Assembly: GCA_029261835.1 (NCBI GenBank)
Contig: JAJDAO010000009.1
Span: forward strand, 124,001-188,000
Length of the DNA stretch: 64,000 nucleotides
Direction of reading: 5' to 3'
DNA from: Deltaproteobacteria bacterium
GTDB lineage: Bacteria; Myxococcota_A; UBA9160; UBA4427
Below the pieces are notes generated by a model that was not told the origin of the DNA, searched no databases, and saw nothing but the letters and a program-made list of their open reading frames with translations. Positions 25,357-35,087 of the stretch are shown piece after piece (position 1 is the stretch's first letter; each line of letters begins with the position of its first letter). A program made the position numbers and the translations under genes.

Positions 25357-26252
25357 CAGGCGAATACCACTGTCTTGTTGTCGTACACGAGCAAGCGGTC
25401 CTCCAGGTGCCAGCGCACCGCTCGAGACAGCACGGAACGCTCCACGTCTCGCCCCTTTCGGATCAGGTCGGCTGGCGAGTCGCGATGGCTGACCTGGATT
25501 ACGTCCTGTTCGACGATGGGCCCTTCATCGAGGTCTCCCGTGGCGTAGTGGGCGGTGGCCCCGACGCGCTTGACTCCCCGATCGTAGGCCTGCTGGTAGG
25601 GTCTGCCGCCGGCAAAGGCGGGTAGGAATGAGTGGTGGATGTTGATGATGCGAGACTCGAATTGCGAGATGAAATCGGCGCTGAGAATCTGCATGTAGCG
25701 GGCCAACACGACGAGATCGATCGATTCCCGCTGGAGCAGAGCAATCTCCTCTTCCTCCTGAGCGATCTTGTTCTCCTTCGTGATCGGAAAGACGTGGTAT
25801 GGGATGCCGAATTGCGTCGCAACTTCGGCGAGCTTCTCATGATTGCTGACAATCAGCGGAATCTCACAACGCAGCTCGCCCGCGCGATGGCGCAGCAGCA
25901 GGTCGTAGAGGCAGTGGTCCGTCTTCGACACGAAGATCGCCACGCGCTTGATGTCTGCGCCGTAGCGCAGGCTCCAGCTCATCGCGTTGCGTGACGCCAC
26001 CTCGGCAACAGTGCGTTCGAGATCGCTGCGGTCGATCTCGCCGCTCGCCATGCTTCCCGGCTGAGGATCGTTCGGGCCCCTTGCGAGATCGAAGCGGATG
26101 CGCTGGAAGAACTTCCCAGCCACGGTGTCGGTGTGCTGGTCGGCATCCAGGATGTTCACGCCGTGCTGATAGAGGGCCTGAGAGAGCGCCGCCACCAGCC
26201 CGGGGCGATCGGGGCAGGTGACCAGCAGCGTGGCTGTCGTGTCGGGAATCAT
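25356..26252 (-). CDS. purU: Formyltetrahydrofolate deformylase PurU
   Basis: A 298-residue PurU: hydrolyses 10-formyl-THF to THF and formate, balancing one-carbon pools and supplying formate for PurT. The N-terminal ACT domain starts with LLVTCPDRPGLVAALS. The C-terminal formyl-transferase-like domain includes VAIFVSKTDHCLYDLL, LARYMQILS, NIHHSFLPAFAGGRPYQQAYDRGVK (seen as two adjoining pieces), with catalytic Asn/His/Asp in NIHHS and ATGDLDEGPIVEQ. Length is normal. It precedes the degenerate metallo-beta-lactamase gene with a one-base overlap. Confidence 0.95.
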   Translation of the reverse strand: MIPDTTATLLVTCPDRPGLVAALSQALYQHGVNILDADQHTDTVAGKFFQRIRFDLARGPNDPQPGSMASGEIDRSDLERTVAEVASRNAMSWSLRYGADIKRVAIFVSKTDHCLYDLLLRHRAGELRCEIPLIVSNHEKLAEVATQFGIPYHVFPITKENKIAQEEEEIALLQRESIDLVVLARYMQILSADFISQFESRIINIHHSFLPAFAGGRPYQQAYDRGVKRVGATAHYATGDLDEGPIVEQDVIQVSHRDSPADLIRKGRDVERSVLSRAVRWHLEDRLLVYDNKTVVFA

Positions 26253-26789
26253 TCGGCCGCCTTGAAGGCTCGCTCATGGGGGGGCACGCAGGCTTGATTC
26301 TCCACAACTGGACGCCGGTCGGCCAGGCCCCGGGGAAGACCTGGCTGCACATACGGTGTCTTGTGCAGGCCGCGTTGGCGCTGGCCAGCGCGGCGAGCTT
26401 TCGATACGTTGAACGCAGAGGGGATCTCACTCATCCCCGAGTCCGATCCGCACGTTCAAGAGGAACGCGCGGTGGGGGCGGCCCGGAGGGGCGGACACGG
26501 CGCCCACCCTGGCCCGGGAGCCTGGCGAGCCTCGGGACTCGCCAATCGTCTCTATGCCGGCATGGGAGGTGACAATGGATCAACGTAGCACTACGGCGAG
26601 TGAGGTGGCGGCGACTTAGCGCGCCGAGCATCACCGTCAAATATCCGGTGCTGCGGGGACGCAGGTTCCCAGCGCCACCGTCCCTGGGACCGCGGATGTC
26701 GTAGCCGCCGCAGGGGTCGCAAGACCTGGTCCCGGGGATTCTTCGTCCTGAGACCAGCCCGCCGCCTGGGTTGCCCTCCAGAAGTCGCC
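26253..26789. other. Intergenic region without a recognised gene
   Basis: About 537 bp between purU and the DUF420 gene. Short open frames exist on both strands (for example 26361-26588 on plus) but none resembles a known family or has a clear ribosome-binding site. I see no RNA gene or repeat here. Confidence 0.5.
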
Positions 26790-27260
26790 TCAAATGGCGA
26801 GGCGTGCCCACATGCCCGCCAGCACGACGGCAGCGCTGGCGAAGCCGAGCAGCGCAGCGGCGACCGCGATCCGGCCGGCTCGGTGATGTCTGGTGAGCAG
26901 CTCCGCAGCGGGTTCGGGAGCGTTTTCGTCACGACTGAAAGCGCGAGTGTGCCGGAGAGCCAGACCCAGGCGCAGGGCGGTGGCGCCCATGACGACCATC
27001 GTGAGTACGCAGACCTCGTGCGCGCGCAGTATGCCAACGGCCGGGTCGCTCCAGCGGGACAGATCCTCCCGGCCGAGAACCGCCAGCTTGAGGACATAGG
27101 ACAGCACAAAAGCAACCACCAAGCCGACTGCGATCGACATCGAGCGTCGATGGCTTGGCAGCTCACCCCGCCGGGCCTGGCGTACGCCATTGATGGCGAA
27201 GGCGGTCACGATCGCCATGTTGGTCAGAGCAGCCGCCCAGTAGGCGAATCCGGCGTCCAT
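26790..27260 (-). CDS. DUF420 family membrane protein
   Basis: A 156-residue protein with four hydrophobic helices and the conserved His/Arg pattern of DUF420 (YozB-like): HRRSMSIAVGLVVAFVLSY, LRAHEVCVLTMVVMGA and RHHRAGRIAVAAAL. The family is often encoded near cytochrome oxidase or heme genes and may bind a cofactor through its histidines, but its function is unproved. It is a single minus-strand gene; no partner is evident next to it. Confidence 0.72.
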   Translation of the reverse strand: MDAGFAYWAAALTNMAIVTAFAINGVRQARRGELPSHRRSMSIAVGLVVAFVLSYVLKLAVLGREDLSRWSDPAVGILRAHEVCVLTMVVMGATALRLGLALRHTRAFSRDENAPEPAAELLTRHHRAGRIAVAAALLGFASAAVVLAGMWARLAI

Positions 27261-27450
27261 TCGAGACCGTTCCCCCAGGTTCGCCCAGGCTTACGCGCTG
27301 CTCAGGCCCGCTACACAGACCGCCACGCAGACGGATAACTCAGTTCCGAGATACGCCATCACACCGGTGTCATGGTGCCACCGGTGCCGGCAACTCGGCC
27401 AATATAGCGTGACCCGCAACGGGTGGCTCCGCGTAGGCTAATATGAGCGC

Positions 27451-28212
27451 GTGAGTGTGGTCGGCATCGTTCCAGCGCGGTGGGCCTCGACGCGCTTCCC
27501 CGGAAAACCACTGGCGAAGATCGCCGGTATCGCGATGCTGGAGAGAGTCTGGCGCGGTGCGCGTCGCTGCAGGCGGCTGCGCGATGTGATCGTCGCGACC
27601 GATGACCGCCGCATTCTCGAGTTCTGTGGGTCCATCGGCGCGCCCTGCGTGATGACGGCCAGCGACCATCCGACTGGCAGCGATCGCTTGGCGGAGGTGG
27701 CGCGCGCGTTGACGGACGAGATCGTCGTCAATATCCAAGGTGACGAGCCGCTGATCGAGCCCTTCGTCATCGATGCAGCCGTCGACGCTCTGCTTCGCGA
27801 TTCGCGTGTCCCAATGGCGACGGTGGCGCACGTCGCATCTGAGCAGGCGCTGGACGATCCCAACTGCGTCAAAGTCGCGTTCGATCGGCAGGGCTTCGCG
27901 CTCGACTTTTCCCGCTCGCGGATTCCTGCCCTGCCTGGCGCTTCCGGTCGTCCCAATGACTGGCAGCACATCGGTCTCTACGCCTATCGCCGCGACTTTC
28001 TGCTCGAGTTCGTTTCACTCTCGCAGGGGCGGGCAGAACTCTCGCAGGGGCTCGAGCAGCTGCGGGCTTTGGAGCATGGCTTTCCCGTCAGCGTGGCGGT
28101 CGTGGAGGGCTGGCAGAGTTCTGCGGTGGATGTGCCGGAGGATGTCTCACGAGTCGAAGCGCTGCTGAGCCGCTCGCGTGATGGGCTCGCGACTGCGTCG
28201 CTGTCCGACTGA
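27451..28212 (+). CDS. kdsB: 3-deoxy-manno-octulosonate cytidylyltransferase KdsB
   Basis: A 253-residue CMP-Kdo synthetase, which activates Kdo with CTP for lipid A/LPS inner-core assembly. The nucleotide-binding N terminus reads GIVPARWASTRFPGKPL; further motifs are VIVATDD, NIQGDEPLIEP, DFSRSRIPAL and HIGLYAYRRDFL. The start is a GTG at 27451. This gene is direct support for a Gram-negative outer membrane with LPS. It precedes trkA on the same strand by about 130 bp. Confidence 0.95.
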   Translation: MSVVGIVPARWASTRFPGKPLAKIAGIAMLERVWRGARRCRRLRDVIVATDDRRILEFCGSIGAPCVMTASDHPTGSDRLAEVARALTDEIVVNIQGDEPLIEPFVIDAAVDALLRDSRVPMATVAHVASEQALDDPNCVKVAFDRQGFALDFSRSRIPALPGASGRPNDWQHIGLYAYRRDFLLEFVSLSQGRAELSQGLEQLRALEHGFPVSVAVVEGWQSSAVDVPEDVSRVEALLSRSRDGLATASLSD

Positions 28213-28340
28213 ACGGGTGCCCGCCCGCCCGCCCGCGAGACGCTCCACGACCGACTGCGGGGTGTCGCGCCCCTGCGATTACGCCGAATAGGCAGGATCC
28301 GGCTCGCGCGGTACTCTTCTCGCCAGCCGGGAGGGGAGGC

Positions 28341-29699
28341 GTGGAGGTCAACAATATCCTGATCGTCGGAGGCGGCTTGGTGGGCCAGACACTGGCCGAC
28401 CGGCTCTCGCGCGACGGGCACGACGTCACCCTCGTCGAGCGCGATCCGGACAAGGTTCGCGAGCTCTCGGATATCCTGGATGTTCAGCTCGTGGAGGGCA
28501 ACGGATCTACCGCGCCGGTGTTGCGAGAGGCGGGCGTCGAGAAGGCGAGCCTGGTGGTGGCGGCTACTGAGTCGGACGAGTGTAACGCGCTCGTCGGTTT
28601 CCTCGCGGGCCAGGTCTTCAATACGCCGCGCGTGGTCGTGCGCGTGCGCGACTCCGGCCACGAGGAGGCTTTCTCGCTGGTCGACGCGGATCGGGGCGCG
28701 GAGCAGGTCTGCGTAAATCCCGACTCGGCAGCTGTAGACCGCATTGCATCACTCCTCGAAGTTCCGGGTGCGGTCGACGTGATGCAGTTTCTCGACGGCG
28801 GTGTGCTCGTCGCCGGCTTTCGGATCGGACAGAGTTCCGACTTCGCCGGCCTGCGCGTCTCCGACATGAAGCTGCTCTTCGCCGCCGCGCCGACGCTGGC
28901 AGCGGCGATTCAGCGCGATGGCGCCTGGATCGTGCCGGGCGGAAAGGAAGAGATCCGAGTCAACGACCTCGTCTACTTCGCGATTGCGCGTCACGAACTG
29001 CGAGACGTACTCTCACTCGTCGGTGTGGAGCCCGAGAAGCACGGGCGGATCATGGTGGCCGGGGCCAGCTCCATTGGCATGGCTCTGGCCAGGCGGCTCG
29101 AAGCTCGAGACGAGCGCGTCGTGCTGCTGGAGGACGACCCCACGGCCGCCCGGCGCGCTGCTGAAAAGCTCAACCATGTGTTGGTGATTCGCGGCCGAGA
29201 GACCAATCAGTCGCTGCTCGAGGATGAGGAGATCGAGAACGTTTCGACGTTCGTCGCCGTGACCGAAGACCACGAATCGAATCTCGTGGCTGGGCTATTG
29301 GCCAAGCGCCTCGGTGCGGGTCGTTCCATCGTGCTGATCGACAACCCAGGCATGGTCTCGATGGTGGGAGACATCGGGATCGACGCGATCATCAGCCCGC
29401 GCCTGCTGACGATCGGTCTCACACTCCAGCACATTCGGGGCGGCGGTGTTCGATCTGGCGCGGCATTGCTCGGCGACGAGGTCGAGATCATGGAGGTGGA
29501 GGCCGAGCGGGGCAGCCGGCTGGCGTCGGGCACGCTCATGCAAGTCGGCCTGCCGCAAGGTGTACTCGTCGCCGCCCTGCAGAGCGGCGATGAGCTTCGC
29601 GTGCCCGATGGCAACGATCAGGTACAACCGGGAGACCGCGTGCTGATCGTCGTGATGACGGATCTCGTCGGAAAGCTGACTGAGTACCTCGAGCCGTAA
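28341..29699 (+). CDS. trkA: Trk potassium uptake regulatory protein TrkA
   Basis: A 452-residue peripheral membrane protein that gates the Trk potassium channel through NAD(H)/ATP binding. Two RCK modules are visible: the first Rossmann motif ILIVGGGLVGQTLADRLS near residue 5, a TrkA-C domain around 140-215, the second motif IMVAGASSIGMALARRLE near residue 237, and a second TrkA-C domain ending DRVLIVVMTDL. TrkH, the channel subunit, is not in the window. The GTG start at 28341 follows GGAGGGGAG. Confidence 0.95.
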   Translation: MEVNNILIVGGGLVGQTLADRLSRDGHDVTLVERDPDKVRELSDILDVQLVEGNGSTAPVLREAGVEKASLVVAATESDECNALVGFLAGQVFNTPRVVVRVRDSGHEEAFSLVDADRGAEQVCVNPDSAAVDRIASLLEVPGAVDVMQFLDGGVLVAGFRIGQSSDFAGLRVSDMKLLFAAAPTLAAAIQRDGAWIVPGGKEEIRVNDLVYFAIARHELRDVLSLVGVEPEKHGRIMVAGASSIGMALARRLEARDERVVLLEDDPTAARRAAEKLNHVLVIRGRETNQSLLEDEEIENVSTFVAVTEDHESNLVAGLLAKRLGAGRSIVLIDNPGMVSMVGDIGIDAIISPRLLTIGLTLQHIRGGGVRSGAALLGDEVEIMEVEAERGSRLASGTLMQVGLPQGVLVAALQSGDELRVPDGNDQVQPGDRVLIVVMTDLVGKLTEYLEP

Positions 29700-29801
29700 G
29701 CCCGCACGTCCGGTCAGCGCGGACGTCACGGCCTTGGCCATGCCGCTGTTGCGTCGAGGCCGAGCCGAAATGTGTCGTGAAGCGACGAGGAACGTCTCAG
29801 A

Positions 29802-31169
29802 ATGGTGCAGAGTCGCAGTCGTGTGACGGCATTCCTGGAGGCGGCACCAGCACCGGTCTTCGTCTTCTACGCCGTCGTCGCTTCGTTTGGCACGTACTTC
29901 TGCATGTACGCCTTTCGCAAGCCTTTCGCGGCGGCGACATTCGAGGGAGAGACCTTTCTGGGGAGCGCGCTGGATCTCAAGTCGGCGATCGTCATCAGCC
30001 AGATTCTCGGCTACGCGATCTCCAAGTTTATCGGGATCAAGGTCTGCTCGGAGATCAGCGCACGCCATCGCGTCATCGCGCTGCTCGTGCTGATCGGTTG
30101 GGCAATCGGGGCGCTGGTTCTCTACGGGCTGGTGCCAGGCGACTGGAAGGTTGCCGCGATCTTCTTCAACGGGCTGCCGCTCGGCATGGTCTGGGGTCTC
30201 GTCGTTCTCTATCTGGAGGGGCGCCGGAGTTCAGAGCTGCTGCTGGCTGGATTGAGTTCCTCGTTCATCGTTTCGAGTGGCGTGGTCAAGGACGTGGGTC
30301 GCGCCCTGATGAGTGGTCTCGCAGCAGACTGGTGGCGGGACGTGCCGCTGCTCGGCTCCGCCATCGCAGGAGCGCTGGGCCGCGTGAGTGAGGGTTGGAT
30401 GCCCGCGGTAACGGCGCTTCACTTCTTGCCGATCTTTCTGCTCTGTGTCGGACTGCTGAGTCGTATTCCCGCTCCGAGTCCGGCCGACGTAGAGGCACGA
30501 GTGAGGCGCACTCCGATGGATGCCCAACGGCGATCGCAATTCGTCGAGAGCTTCCTGTTCGGGATCATTCTGCTCGCCGTGGCCTATTTCTTCTTGACGG
30601 CCTACCGCGACTTCAGAGACAACTACGCGGTCGAGATCTTCGACGGTCTCGGCTACGCGTACGCGGGTAACGAAAGCGTCATCACCCGGGCGGAGACGAT
30701 CGTCGCATTCGGCGTGATGGTTCTGCTTGCATTGCTCAATGCCATCCGGAGTAACCGGCTCGGGTTGCTGGCGGCCTTGTTCGTCATGGCGGTCGGCACG
30801 TCGCTACTGGCGCTGAGCACACTCTTGCTCGACGCTGGACTGATCGACGGATTCTGGTGGATGACGCTGGTCGGTCTCGGCTCGTATCTCGCCTACGTGC
30901 CCTACGGATCGGTGCTCTTCGATCGCCTGATCGCGTCGACCGGGGCGATCGGCACAGCGGTCTTCGCCATCTATCTGGCCGACGCGATTGGCTACACGGG
31001 ATCGGTGGGGATGATGCTCTTCAAGGATCTGGTGGTGGGCGACGTATCGAGACTCGACTTCTTCAAAGCCTTCACCTGGCTGATGGCGATCGTCGGAACG
31101 CTCTGCCTGGTGAGCAGCGGCTTCTACTTTCTCCGCCGGTCCCGGCCCGAGCCGAGCGGCTTACACTGA
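29802..31169 (+). CDS. DUF5690 family membrane protein (MFS-like)
   Basis: A 455-residue polytopic membrane protein with about 12 hydrophobic helices. FYAVVASFGTYFCMYAFRKPF near the N terminus and LPLGMVWGLVVLYLEGRRSSE are characteristic of DUF5690, a family related to the major facilitator superfamily. GLGSYLAYVPYGSVLFDRLI lies in the second half. Substrate is unknown. It stands alone after trkA and is convergent with the SH3 protein gene. Confidence 0.8.
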   Translation: MVQSRSRVTAFLEAAPAPVFVFYAVVASFGTYFCMYAFRKPFAAATFEGETFLGSALDLKSAIVISQILGYAISKFIGIKVCSEISARHRVIALLVLIGWAIGALVLYGLVPGDWKVAAIFFNGLPLGMVWGLVVLYLEGRRSSELLLAGLSSSFIVSSGVVKDVGRALMSGLAADWWRDVPLLGSAIAGALGRVSEGWMPAVTALHFLPIFLLCVGLLSRIPAPSPADVEARVRRTPMDAQRRSQFVESFLFGIILLAVAYFFLTAYRDFRDNYAVEIFDGLGYAYAGNESVITRAETIVAFGVMVLLALLNAIRSNRLGLLAALFVMAVGTSLLALSTLLLDAGLIDGFWWMTLVGLGSYLAYVPYGSVLFDRLIASTGAIGTAVFAIYLADAIGYTGSVGMMLFKDLVVGDVSRLDFFKAFTWLMAIVGTLCLVSSGFYFLRRSRPEPSGLH

Positions 31170-31203
31170 GTTTGCCGGCCTTGATCCGGCGTTCGGATCG
31201 GGG

Positions 31204-31779
31204 CTAGAGGCGAATCCGCGTGGGCTGCCGGCGCGCCGAATTGCGGTGCAGCATGGCGCCGAGCACCATGCCCGCGGCGAAGATGGCGGCGCCGGTGATC
31301 CATTCCGGGTATCGAGCGCCCGCGTGCAGCTCCATGTTCTCCATCGTGAGCTGCTTGATCTTCGCCTGCTGCTCGCCGTCTTGGACGGAGAGGACGCCGT
31401 TGTCCTCACGCAGCTTGACGGCCTCCTCCTGGAGCTCACTGAGCTGTGTCAGCAGCTCTTCGGCTCTCTGCTCGGTCTCGGCGAGACGAAGCGTGGGTGG
31501 CGGCTCGGGCTTCAGGTAGCCGACCGGGATCCAGCCCGCCTCGTCCACCGAGGGCAGACGGATCTTCGTCCAGCCCTCACCCCGCTTGAGGACCTCAACA
31601 CCGTCGCCGGTCTTCGCCACGCCTACGATGCGAAACTCGGTGCCCGGCCCCGTGCGCAGGTTCAATCGGATCTCGCCCCGTACCCAGGCCTTCTCCGCGG
31701 CGGCAGAGCCACCAGCCAATAGCAGCAGGATTGGCAGACCCACCGCCACGAGTAGATTTGCCTGCGCTCGCCCAGTCAA
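31204..31779 (-). CDS. SH3-domain protein, TIGR04211 family
   Basis: A 191-residue protein: signal sequence (LLVAVGLPILLLLAGGSAAA), bacterial SH3 domain (about residues 28-95, with LNLRTGPGTEF and GWTKIRLP), a coiled coil (about 105-160, ETEQRAEELLTQLSELQEEA) and a C-terminal transmembrane helix. This is the TIGR04211/YgiM layout, thought to act at the envelope. I chose the TTG at 31779 because GGGAG lies six bases upstream and it gives an N terminus with a positive charge before the hydrophobic core. A GTG at 31749 is an alternative; the frame also stays open further upstream. Confidence 0.82.
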   Translation of the reverse strand: MTGRAQANLLVAVGLPILLLLAGGSAAAEKAWVRGEIRLNLRTGPGTEFRIVGVAKTGDGVEVLKRGEGWTKIRLPSVDEAGWIPVGYLKPEPPPTLRLAETEQRAEELLTQLSELQEEAVKLREDNGVLSVQDGEQQAKIKQLTMENMELHAGARYPEWITGAAIFAAGMVLGAMLHRNSARRQPTRIRL

Positions 31780-32062
31780 TTCGCGCTCCCAGAGTGATTT
31801 CAGCCGCCTTCGGCCGCCCGCTTCCGGGCGATGCGGAGCGTACAGAATGACGCGCGATGATACCGCCTCTGCCACGGAAGCACTGTGTTGGCAGCTTTCG
31901 CGCCGTCTCTGCACCCTGGCCGCCGCCGCCATCAGCCGCACCTGTAGTGATTTGCCATCATCTGATACCAATGCCTGTGTGGGCCGGCCGGCCGCTCGTC
32001 AGCCTGGTGGCTGGCGGTGCGGCTGTGGTTCAATGGCGCCGGGCAGAGCGGGGGGCGGGGGA

Positions 32063-33610
32063 TTGAAGAGGCTCGCGGGCGCCGGCTTGGCGCTGCTCGT
32101 TGGGCTGCTGCTGGTCGCCGAATGGCGCGTTGGCATCGCGCTGGAAGGCGCCTACCGGCAGAGCATTCTCGCGGCGCAGGAGCAGGCCGCGGGGCGTTAC
32201 CGCATCGAGGCGGGCGCCTACCGGCGCGGCTGGCTCGTCTCGACCGCGCAGACGCACCTCGGGCTCCCGGCGCCGTCGCACGGGGAGGCGGTCGAGATTG
32301 CACTTCGCCACGACATCGTCCACGGGCCCGTCGCGCTGGGCATGCTGGCTCGCGGCGAGTGGCCGATCGGCCCGCTCTTCGCCGTCGTGGACACGCGCTA
32401 TGACGCCGATCCCCAGCGGCTGCCGAACATCGCTGCGTCATTGGCCGGACGTCCGCTGCTGCGCGCTCGGGCGCGGCTGGGCTTCGATCGAAGCGCCAGC
32501 GTGTTGCTCGAGTCACCCGGCTTCGAGCTGGACGGTGGTCGCCTCACGTGGCGGGGAATGCGCGGGGACCTCGAGCTTCGCGCCGAGGGCGGCAAGAGCA
32601 CCGCGGTCATCGAGATCGCACCGTTACAGCTCGCCGACGAAGATGCAAAGCTGCGCCTCGCGGACAGTGTGATGAGCTTCGCGCTGGAGCGCGCGCGAGC
32701 TGAGGGCGTCGAAGATGCTTCGAGTGCGATCTCGCTGCGGGCGACACTGGGATCGCTGGCATTGGAGAGCGCCGGCTTGCGTGCTCGCATCGCGCAGAGC
32801 GCGATCGTCTTCTCCGGGCGAGTTCGTGCTGGCCAGCTGGCCTTCAGCGAGCTCCGCGTCGCGACGGACGAGCTCGAGGTGACGCGCAATGGGGCGGCCG
32901 ACGAGAGCGCGGTTACGCTGCGCGGCGCGAGCCTGCGTCAGAGAAGTGAGCGGGTCGAGGGAGGCCCGCGCAGCTTCTCTCTCGACATCGGGTTCGAGGA
33001 TCTCGTGATCGACGCCGACCGCTACGGCCCGGGTCGCATGGATATGGCGCTGAGGGGCATCGATGGCCGTGCGTGGAGCGCCCTGCGTCAGGCGCTGGAC
33101 GAGCTCGCATCTCGAGATCTCGAAGAGCCGGCATACGCGCGAGCACGCGCCGCGCTCTTCGCGCGGCACATGCCCGAGGTCCTCGCCCCCTCGCCCGAGG
33201 TTGCGGTCTCGAGGCTCGAGCTTACGGGGGACGACGGCATCCTTTCGGCCAGCGCGCGAATCGGTGTCGACGGAAGTGACCCGAGGGCGCTCACGAGTTC
33301 CTCCATGCTGGCGAGCAAGGTTTTCGCCGAGCTGAAGACCTCGCTGCCGCCGGCGATTCTGAACGCCATGCTGGACGAGTACCTGGAGAACAGCGTGGCC
33401 GGTCAGGCCGAATCGCTCGGGCCCGGCGAGATCGCGGCGCTGGCCGAACTCGTGCGCGGCCGCATGCTGGCCCGGCTCCTCTCGGACGGCACGCTCCTGC
33501 GCGACGGCAACGGCTATCGCCTGCACGCGCGGCTCCGGGATGGGCTGGCTTCTCTCAACGGCCAACCCGCAGACGCGAGTCTCCTGACTGGTATCATTCC
33601 CGACTTCTGA
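32063..33610 (+). CDS. DUF945 family protein
   Basis: A roughly 515-residue envelope protein with one N-terminal hydrophobic segment (KRLAGAGLALLVGLLLVAEWRVG) and a long soluble region. The first half has the DUF945/YdgA pattern: YRIEAGAYRRGWLVSTAQTH, then alternating beta-rich segments; the C terminus (SDGTLLRDGNGYRLHARLRDG) is typical of the family. YdgA-like proteins have no established biochemical activity. The TTG at 32063, preceded by a G-rich stretch, gives a conventional signal-anchor; an ATG at 32033 would add ten residues. Confidence 0.8.
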   Translation: MKRLAGAGLALLVGLLLVAEWRVGIALEGAYRQSILAAQEQAAGRYRIEAGAYRRGWLVSTAQTHLGLPAPSHGEAVEIALRHDIVHGPVALGMLARGEWPIGPLFAVVDTRYDADPQRLPNIAASLAGRPLLRARARLGFDRSASVLLESPGFELDGGRLTWRGMRGDLELRAEGGKSTAVIEIAPLQLADEDAKLRLADSVMSFALERARAEGVEDASSAISLRATLGSLALESAGLRARIAQSAIVFSGRVRAGQLAFSELRVATDELEVTRNGAADESAVTLRGASLRQRSERVEGGPRSFSLDIGFEDLVIDADRYGPGRMDMALRGIDGRAWSALRQALDELASRDLEEPAYARARAALFARHMPEVLAPSPEVAVSRLELTGDDGILSASARIGVDGSDPRALTSSSMLASKVFAELKTSLPPAILNAMLDEYLENSVAGQAESLGPGEIAALAELVRGRMLARLLSDGTLLRDGNGYRLHARLRDGLASLNGQPADASLLTGIIPDF

Positions 33611-33785
33611 GCCGACAGGTGCGGGCTGGCGCTGCGCCATGCCGCCGCTCCGCACGTGCCGTTTGGGACCGTTGCGGCCACCAGGCGAGCGCTGCAGTCG
33701 AAGCGCAGATTGGCCGATGAGTAGTTGGGCCGGCAGGACCGGCGCGCGGCGAGGCACGCCCGAGGATAGAGGGACGACGAAGAGG

Positions 33786-35087
33786 ATGGATCGCTTCGAG
33801 CGGCTAGTGAGCTTGGCTTGCTTTCGCGGCAAGCGCTGCGGGATACCGGATGACCTCGAGACCGTGACCACTCGCGGTGAGGAGGCGCCTTGCGAGACGG
33901 TCGGCTGCACACCAGAGGCGATCGAGCGTGTCTGGCGCAAGGCCGAGGCGCTGTATCGGTCGGGCGTGCATCCGGCGATCCAGCTCTGCATCCGTCGCCG
34001 TGGTCAGGTCGTGCTGCATCGCGCCATCGGACACACCTCTGGCAATGGGCCGGGAGATCCCTCCGAGGCGCCGAAGCGGATCGTCGACCTCGACACGCCC
34101 ATCAACATCTTCTCGGCCGCCAAGGCGGTGACGGCGATGGTGGTGCACAAGCTTGCCGAGCGGGGTGTGCTGCATCTCGACGATTGGGTGTGCGAGTACA
34201 TCCCCGGCTTCGAGCGCCACGGCAAGCAGCGCATCAGTATTCGTCATGTCTTGGCTCACCGAGCTGGCGTACCGAGTCTGCCACGCGAGGCACTCGATCT
34301 CGATCTGCTCGCTCGGCCGGGGCGCGTCGTCGAGATCCTGCGTGAGGCGAAGCCGCAGTCGCAGCCGGGGCGAGTGCTGGCCTACCACGCGGTGACGGGC
34401 GGCTTCATCCTCGGTGAGGTCGTCGCCGGTGCCACCGGCAAGACGTTGCGCGAGGTGCTGCACGAGGAGATCACAGAGCCGCTCGGGCTCTCTCGGCTCA
34501 GCTACGGCGTCGCGCCGGAAGAGGTCTCGGCGGTTGCGGTCAACGCCTTCACGGGGCCGCTGCCGCTGCCTCCGCTATCGCAGATCTTGCGCGGGGCGCT
34601 CGGAGCGGAGCTGCGCGAGATCGTGGATCTGTCCAACGACCGACGCTTCATCACGGGTCTGGTTCCGTCGGCCAACGTGATAACGACTGCCCACGATCTC
34701 TCTGTATTCTATCAGTGTCTCCTCGAGGAGGGGCGCCACGACGGCAGACAGGTCTTCGAGCGCCATACGGTGAGACACGCCACCGCCGAGCAGAGCTGGT
34801 GGGAGATCGACTTCACGCTACTGGCCCCCATCCGCTACGGCCTTGGATTCATGCTGGGCAGCCGGAGAGTGGGTCCATTCGGAGCGGACAACCCACTGGC
34901 CTTCGGCCATATCGGTTTCTCGAACGTCTTCTCCTGGGCCGATCCGGAGCGACAGATTTCCGTGGCGCTCCTCACGACGGGCAAGCCCGTCGTGAGTCTG
35001 CATGTGATTCCGCTCTTCGGTCTGCTGGCAGAGATCGGGCGTGCCTTTTCAAAGCGAAGCGAGGGTGGTGACTCATGGGCGAGATGA
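33786..35087 (+). CDS. Serine hydrolase (class C beta-lactamase/esterase family)
   Basis: A 433-residue protein of the beta-lactamase-related serine hydrolase family (PF00144). The nucleophile motif is Ser110-Ala-Ala-Lys113 in NIFSAAKAV, the catalytic Tyr lies in AYHAVTGGF, and the third motif is HIGFSN near residue 380. No signal peptide is seen, so it is probably a cytoplasmic esterase/EstB-like enzyme rather than a true beta-lactamase; the substrate is unknown. Its stop codon overlaps the second ATG of the downstream selenoprotein gene, and the first ATG of that gene lies inside its 3' end, so the two are translationally coupled. Confidence 0.9.
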   Translation: MDRFERLVSLACFRGKRCGIPDDLETVTTRGEEAPCETVGCTPEAIERVWRKAEALYRSGVHPAIQLCIRRRGQVVLHRAIGHTSGNGPGDPSEAPKRIVDLDTPINIFSAAKAVTAMVVHKLAERGVLHLDDWVCEYIPGFERHGKQRISIRHVLAHRAGVPSLPREALDLDLLARPGRVVEILREAKPQSQPGRVLAYHAVTGGFILGEVVAGATGKTLREVLHEEITEPLGLSRLSYGVAPEEVSAVAVNAFTGPLPLPPLSQILRGALGAELREIVDLSNDRRFITGLVPSANVITTAHDLSVFYQCLLEEGRHDGRQVFERHTVRHATAEQSWWEIDFTLLAPIRYGLGFMLGSRRVGPFGADNPLAFGHIGFSNVFSWADPERQISVALLTTGKPVVSLHVIPLFGLLAEIGRAFSKRSEGGDSWAR